From: Chloroflexota bacterium | Lineage (GTDB): Bacteria; Chloroflexota; Anaerolineae; Aggregatilineales; Phototrophicaceae | Reading direction: 5' to 3' | Assembly: GCA_003242205.1 (NCBI GenBank) | Contig: QGUR01000201.1 | Coordinates: 1 to 8,372 of the forward strand | DNA: 8,372 nucleotides | In this document: positions 5,909-8,372 of the stretch, in pieces | How the letters are laid out: each line of letters opens with the position of its first letter | Numbering within the stretch: position 1 is the stretch's first letter | Program-made: the position numbers and the translations under genes | The notes under the pieces: model-generated | Database searches by the model: none | The model's input: only the letters and a program-made list of their open reading frames with translations | Told to the model about the DNA's origin: nothing

Positions 5909-5914
5909 CATTTT

Positions 5915-7438
5915 ATGAAAACATATCCGCGTTTGTTCTATATCTATGTGGGCATTATCCTGCTGGCGGCCGCTTCGTTCCTCGCGCTGCGGCCCGCGCC
6001 TGCTACCGCGCAGGACAATGCCATTTGTTCGCAGTACGCGGAAAAAGTGCTTTCGACCATCGGCAATTCGTGCGGCGACCTCGACCGCAACATGGCCTGT
6101 TACGGCTTTAACCGCGTGGATGCCACGTTCGTTCGTCCGATCGACGACCTGCTGTTCTCCCGCCCTGCCGACCGCGTCAGTCTGGTCGAGTTGCAAACGC
6201 TGGCGACCGCGCCGCTGAACCCGCAAGCCGGTGAGTGGGGCGTGGCGGTGCTCAATATGCAGGCGCTCGTTCCCGGCACGCTACCGGGGCAGGCCGTGCG
6301 CTTCATTCTGGTCGGCGATGTCGAACTGGAAAACGCCGTGCCACCCGAAGAAGCGCAGACCGAGCCGCTGCCTACCATCGAGGTCAGCCCCAGAACGAAC
6401 GCCAATATCCGCAGCGGCCCCGGCCTGAACACCAATGTCGTCGGCGGGGCCATCGCCGGACAGACCTATATCTCCGATGGCATCAGCCCGGACCGCCAGT
6501 GGTTCCGCATCATCTACAACAATACATGGGCGTGGATGGCGCGCAGCGTGCTCAACCCGGTGGTGGGCGAGGAGCAGCTTGTCGTCGTCGAGAATCAACT
6601 GTTCGCGCCGATGCAGGCGTTCTATTTCCGCACCGGCCTGAGCGAGCCGGTCTGTGAGGACGCGCCGCCGAACGCGCTCGTCCTTCAGGGGCCGGACGAT
6701 GTTGTCGTCACCCTGAATGTCAACGGCGCGGAAATCCGTCTGGCGTCGACGGTCATGCTGACGCAACCGGACCCGAACACCTTGAAGCTGACCACCATCG
6801 ACGGTCTGGCGACCATGCCGGGCGGGCTGCGCGTGCCGGGCGGTTTTTCGATGCAGACCGAACTGGACGAGAACGGCCTGTCGGATAGTGAATGGACGAA
6901 CTATCACCCGCTCACCGATGAGGAGCGCCGTGAGGCGGCGTTCCTTGAAATGATCGCCAGCGAAGTGCTGCATTATGAGATCAAAGTGCCAAGCGAGGCC
7001 GAGCTTCAGGCAACCATCGCCGCGCTGACGCCAACGCCACGCCCGTTCGTTCCGACCCAGCCGCCTCCAGCGCCTACCGCGACCTTTACGCCAGAGGCAC
7101 AGCCTTTCGCGGAGATTTTCGCCAACCCGACGACGGTCGCGCCGGGGCAGTGCACGGTGCTTTTCTGGAACGCTGCCAATGTGGCCGAGGTGCGCTTCGA
7201 GGGGCAGCCCTATCCGCTGAACGGTCAGGTCGAGCGCTGCCTGCGTGAAACGACGACTTTTGCCATTGAAGTGGTGAATTTCGACGGCACGGTCTTTTAC
7301 CGCACGGTGACCGTCGAGGTCGTTCCGCCGACACCGGAGACACCGCCCACGCCGGATTGTCAGGTTGAACCGCAGCATCCGGCCTGCCAGCCACCACCAC
7401 CGCCGCCCGTTCAGACGGAAGAAGTGATTATCAATTAG
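5915..7438 (+). CDS. Secreted SH3b-domain protein with FecR-like and Ig-like regions
   Basis: A 507-residue exported protein. A signal peptide occupies residues 1-33: a short charged start, a hydrophobic core at about 9-25, and a likely cut after PATAQ. The next region (about 34-150) has Cys at 38, 53 and 62 and ends in the strand AVRFILVGDVELENAV. A bacterial SH3 (SH3b) domain follows at about 154-213 (IEVSPRTNANIRSGPG, then RQWFRIIYNNTWAWMARSV), a fold often used for binding cell-wall or surface ligands. Residues about 252-318 resemble a FecR-like beta domain (VVVTLNVNGAEIRLASTVML, LKLTTIDGLATM). A Thr/Pro linker at 371-395 leads to an Ig-like domain at 396-469, with C413 and C442 likely paired. 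The tail is very Pro-rich with C482 and C491. No catalytic residues are evident, so a structural, binding or scaffold role outside the membrane is inferred. It is transcribed alone, opposite the next gene. Confidence 0.88.
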   Translation: MKTYPRLFYIYVGIILLAAASFLALRPAPATAQDNAICSQYAEKVLSTIGNSCGDLDRNMACYGFNRVDATFVRPIDDLLFSRPADRVSLVELQTLATAPLNPQAGEWGVAVLNMQALVPGTLPGQAVRFILVGDVELENAVPPEEAQTEPLPTIEVSPRTNANIRSGPGLNTNVVGGAIAGQTYISDGISPDRQWFRIIYNNTWAWMARSVLNPVVGEEQLVVVENQLFAPMQAFYFRTGLSEPVCEDAPPNALVLQGPDDVVVTLNVNGAEIRLASTVMLTQPDPNTLKLTTIDGLATMPGGLRVPGGFSMQTELDENGLSDSEWTNYHPLTDEERREAAFLEMIASEVLHYEIKVPSEAELQATIAALTPTPRPFVPTQPPPAPTATFTPEAQPFAEIFANPTTVAPGQCTVLFWNAANVAEVRFEGQPYPLNGQVERCLRETTTFAIEVVNFDGTVFYRTVTVEVVPPTPETPPTPDCQVEPQHPACQPPPPPPVQTEEVIIN

Positions 7439-7457
7439 CAATCCGAAAAGCGGCTTC

Positions 7458-7496
7458 AGCCCTCCTGTCGTGAGGAATGACCATGACAGGGGGGCT
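7458..7496 (+). terminator. Terminator hairpin of the SH3 gene
   Basis: AGCCCTCCTGTC (7458-7469) pairs with GACAGGGGGGCT (7485-7496) over 12 bp, including one T-G pair, around a 15-base loop. It starts 20 bases after the stop codon at 7438 and is followed by TCTGG and a pyrimidine-rich stretch, not a full T-run. Confidence 0.6.
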
Positions 7497-7515
7497 TCTG
7501 GCTGTCCTCTCCAGC

Positions 7516-7533
7516 TACGCGGATGTACGCGGA
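7516..7533. repeat. Two-copy direct repeat between terminators
   Basis: TACGCGGA occurs at 7516-7523 and 7526-7533, a 10-base period close to one helical turn. It lies between the two hairpins of a convergent gap where no promoter is expected. This may be chance or a small local duplication. Confidence 0.3.
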
Positions 7534-7572
7534 CGCCCTGCCGCAGCACGAATTTCGCCGGTCGTGGGGAAG

Positions 7573-7613
7573 AAGCCCATCTCTCGACGGCGTCGCTGAT
7601 GAGAGATGGGCTT
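7573..7613 (-). terminator. Terminator hairpin of the lipoprotein-like gene
   Basis: A perfect 13-bp inverted repeat: AAGCCCATCTCTC (7573-7585) with GAGAGATGGGCTT (7601-7613), around a 15-base loop. It starts 11 bases past the stop codon of the minus-strand gene. Read on the minus strand the stem ends in GGGCTT followed by CTTCCCC, similar to the GGGCTTCT end of the neighbouring hairpin. Confidence 0.65.
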
Positions 7614-7623
7614 TGAAGGCTTG

Positions 7624-8349
7624 CTAGTTCAGCTCGGCCGGCGTCATCACGCCGTTCTGGAGCGTGTAACTGTTGAGATAGGTGTGTGGGCAGCCATCCC
7701 AGATGACGACGTAGCTCTTGCCTTCGCCGTCCGGCCCGGCGTTGATCTGGTACTCGCCGGTCGTCAGGCGATAGAAACCGATGTTCTCGTACTGCGCGAT
7801 GAGCGTATGCCCATCGGCCTCCGCAGGCGTGGCCGGCAAATCGGCGTATGGCACAAAAATGGCCGGGAAGCCCTCGCCTTCCTCGTCAACACCGTAGATC
7901 GCGACCCGGCTGTTGGCATCATCGCAATAAACCGCGGCGCGCGCATAGGCCTGCCGGTTGATGCGGTCGTCTCCTGGATCGAACCACGCCTGCGGGATTT
8001 CCTGACAGGGTTCAGGAGAGGATTCATACGGCGAAAGTAGGGAAGAAGAATCGATCGTGAGATAGATTTGCGTTCCGGCCGGATAGAACTGGTTCAGGTT
8101 GATGCGGATCGAGCCTGAGCCCACCACGTCGCCGCTTACGAGGTCTGATGCAGGCGTGCCATCGGCAAGAAAGGCCTGCACCGTATAATCCGTGGAGAAA
8201 TCTATAGAGGAGTAGTTGATGACGACATGGTCGCAATAAATGTGAATGGAATCGATAACTTCTGCGATGATGCTGGCAGTACTACAACTTGCCACCAGCA
8301 GAGCAATAATGAACATCAAAGAAATCGAACGCAAATAAGATGGCTTCAC
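7624..8349 (-). CDS. Putative lipoprotein of unknown function with two beta domains
   Basis: A 241-residue exported protein. The start is GTG 8349, supported by AGGAG 6 bases upstream. The N-terminus has a basic start, a hydrophobic core (LMFIIALLVA) and a lipobox-like VASC, so C22 could be lipid-modified; cleavage by ordinary signal peptidase is the alternative. A first beta-rich region covers about residues 30-105 (IHIYCDHVVINYSSIDFSTD, then TVQAFLADGTPASDL). A second covers about 140-230 (AAVYCDDANSRVAIYGVDEE, GFYRLTTGEYQINAG, YVVIWDGCP). Cys at 39, 115, 142 and about 220 could form disulfides outside the cell. Both regions remind me of secreted proteins common in Anaerolineae, but I know no assigned function and see no catalytic motif. 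It converges with the SH3 gene, and both are exported, which suggests but does not prove a shared envelope role. Confidence 0.82.
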   Translation of the reverse strand: MKPSYLRSISLMFIIALLVASCSTASIIAEVIDSIHIYCDHVVINYSSIDFSTDYTVQAFLADGTPASDLVSGDVVGSGSIRINLNQFYPAGTQIYLTIDSSSLLSPYESSPEPCQEIPQAWFDPGDDRINRQAYARAAVYCDDANSRVAIYGVDEEGEGFPAIFVPYADLPATPAEADGHTLIAQYENIGFYRLTTGEYQINAGPDGEGKSYVVIWDGCPHTYLNSYTLQNGVMTPAELN

Positions 8350-8355
8350 GGTTTT

Positions 8356-8360
8356 CTCCT
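8356..8360 (-). promoter_or_regulatory. Ribosome binding site that fixes a GTG start
   Basis: The minus strand reads AGGAG here, 6 bases before GTG 8349. It decides for this GTG over the internal ATG at codon 12, which would remove much of the signal peptide. Confidence 0.65.
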
Positions 8361-8372
8361 CTTTGCAGGCTG

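Noticed and set aside
6281..7549. Long minus-strand open frame of 422 codons opposite the SH3 gene
   Set aside because: Its translation is very Arg/His-rich with no recognisable domain, it runs through the terminator hairpin, and the plus-strand gene has a signal peptide, domains and a strong ribosome site. It is an antisense shadow of GC-rich coding DNA.
1..8372. CRISPR array, tRNA, rRNA or multi-gene defence system
   Set aside because: No regularly spaced repeats, no tRNA-like cloverleaf and no rRNA sequence were seen, and the genes are individually oriented rather than clustered as a system.

Overview
This is a GC-rich bacterial window that most resembles Chloroflexota of the Anaerolineae type. 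The main reasons are the Thr/Pro-rich linker in the secreted SH3 protein at 5915-7438, the export-targeted proteins built from small beta domains with paired cysteines, and a GH36-type/GH94-like glycoside phosphorylase relative at 2442-5504. This placement comes from recognising protein style, not from a marker gene. No rRNA, tRNA, CRISPR array, transposase, integrase, phage gene or replication origin is visible.

Layout, left to right. 3-356 (+) is the C-terminal end of a secreted protein with a PPC-type beta domain, followed by a hairpin with a T-run. 533-838 (+) is a small cupin. 899-1741 (-) is a UlaG-like metallo-beta-lactamase-fold hydrolase, convergent with the cupin across a shared hairpin. 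1849-2334 (+) is a membrane protein with a C-terminal excisionase-type HTH, divergent from the hydrolase; its putative promoter carries a perfect palindrome. 2442-5504 (-) is the large glycoside hydrolase/phosphorylase-like enzyme, facing the HTH gene across an imperfect inverted repeat. 5505-5914 is a long non-coding divergent region. 5915-7438 (+) is a secreted protein with SH3b, FecR-like and Ig-like regions. 7624-8349 (-) is a lipoprotein-like secreted protein, convergent with the previous gene; each of these two has its own terminator-like hairpin.

The genes do not form an operon. Orientation runs +,+,-,+,-,+,-, each gene appears to be transcribed alone, and every convergent junction carries an inverted repeat. 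The common theme is cell-envelope and extracellular proteins plus carbohydrate metabolism. I see no dedicated multi-gene system. The most interesting single element is the membrane-tethered excisionase-like HTH protein with an operator-like palindrome placed between the expected -35 and -10 of its own promoter.
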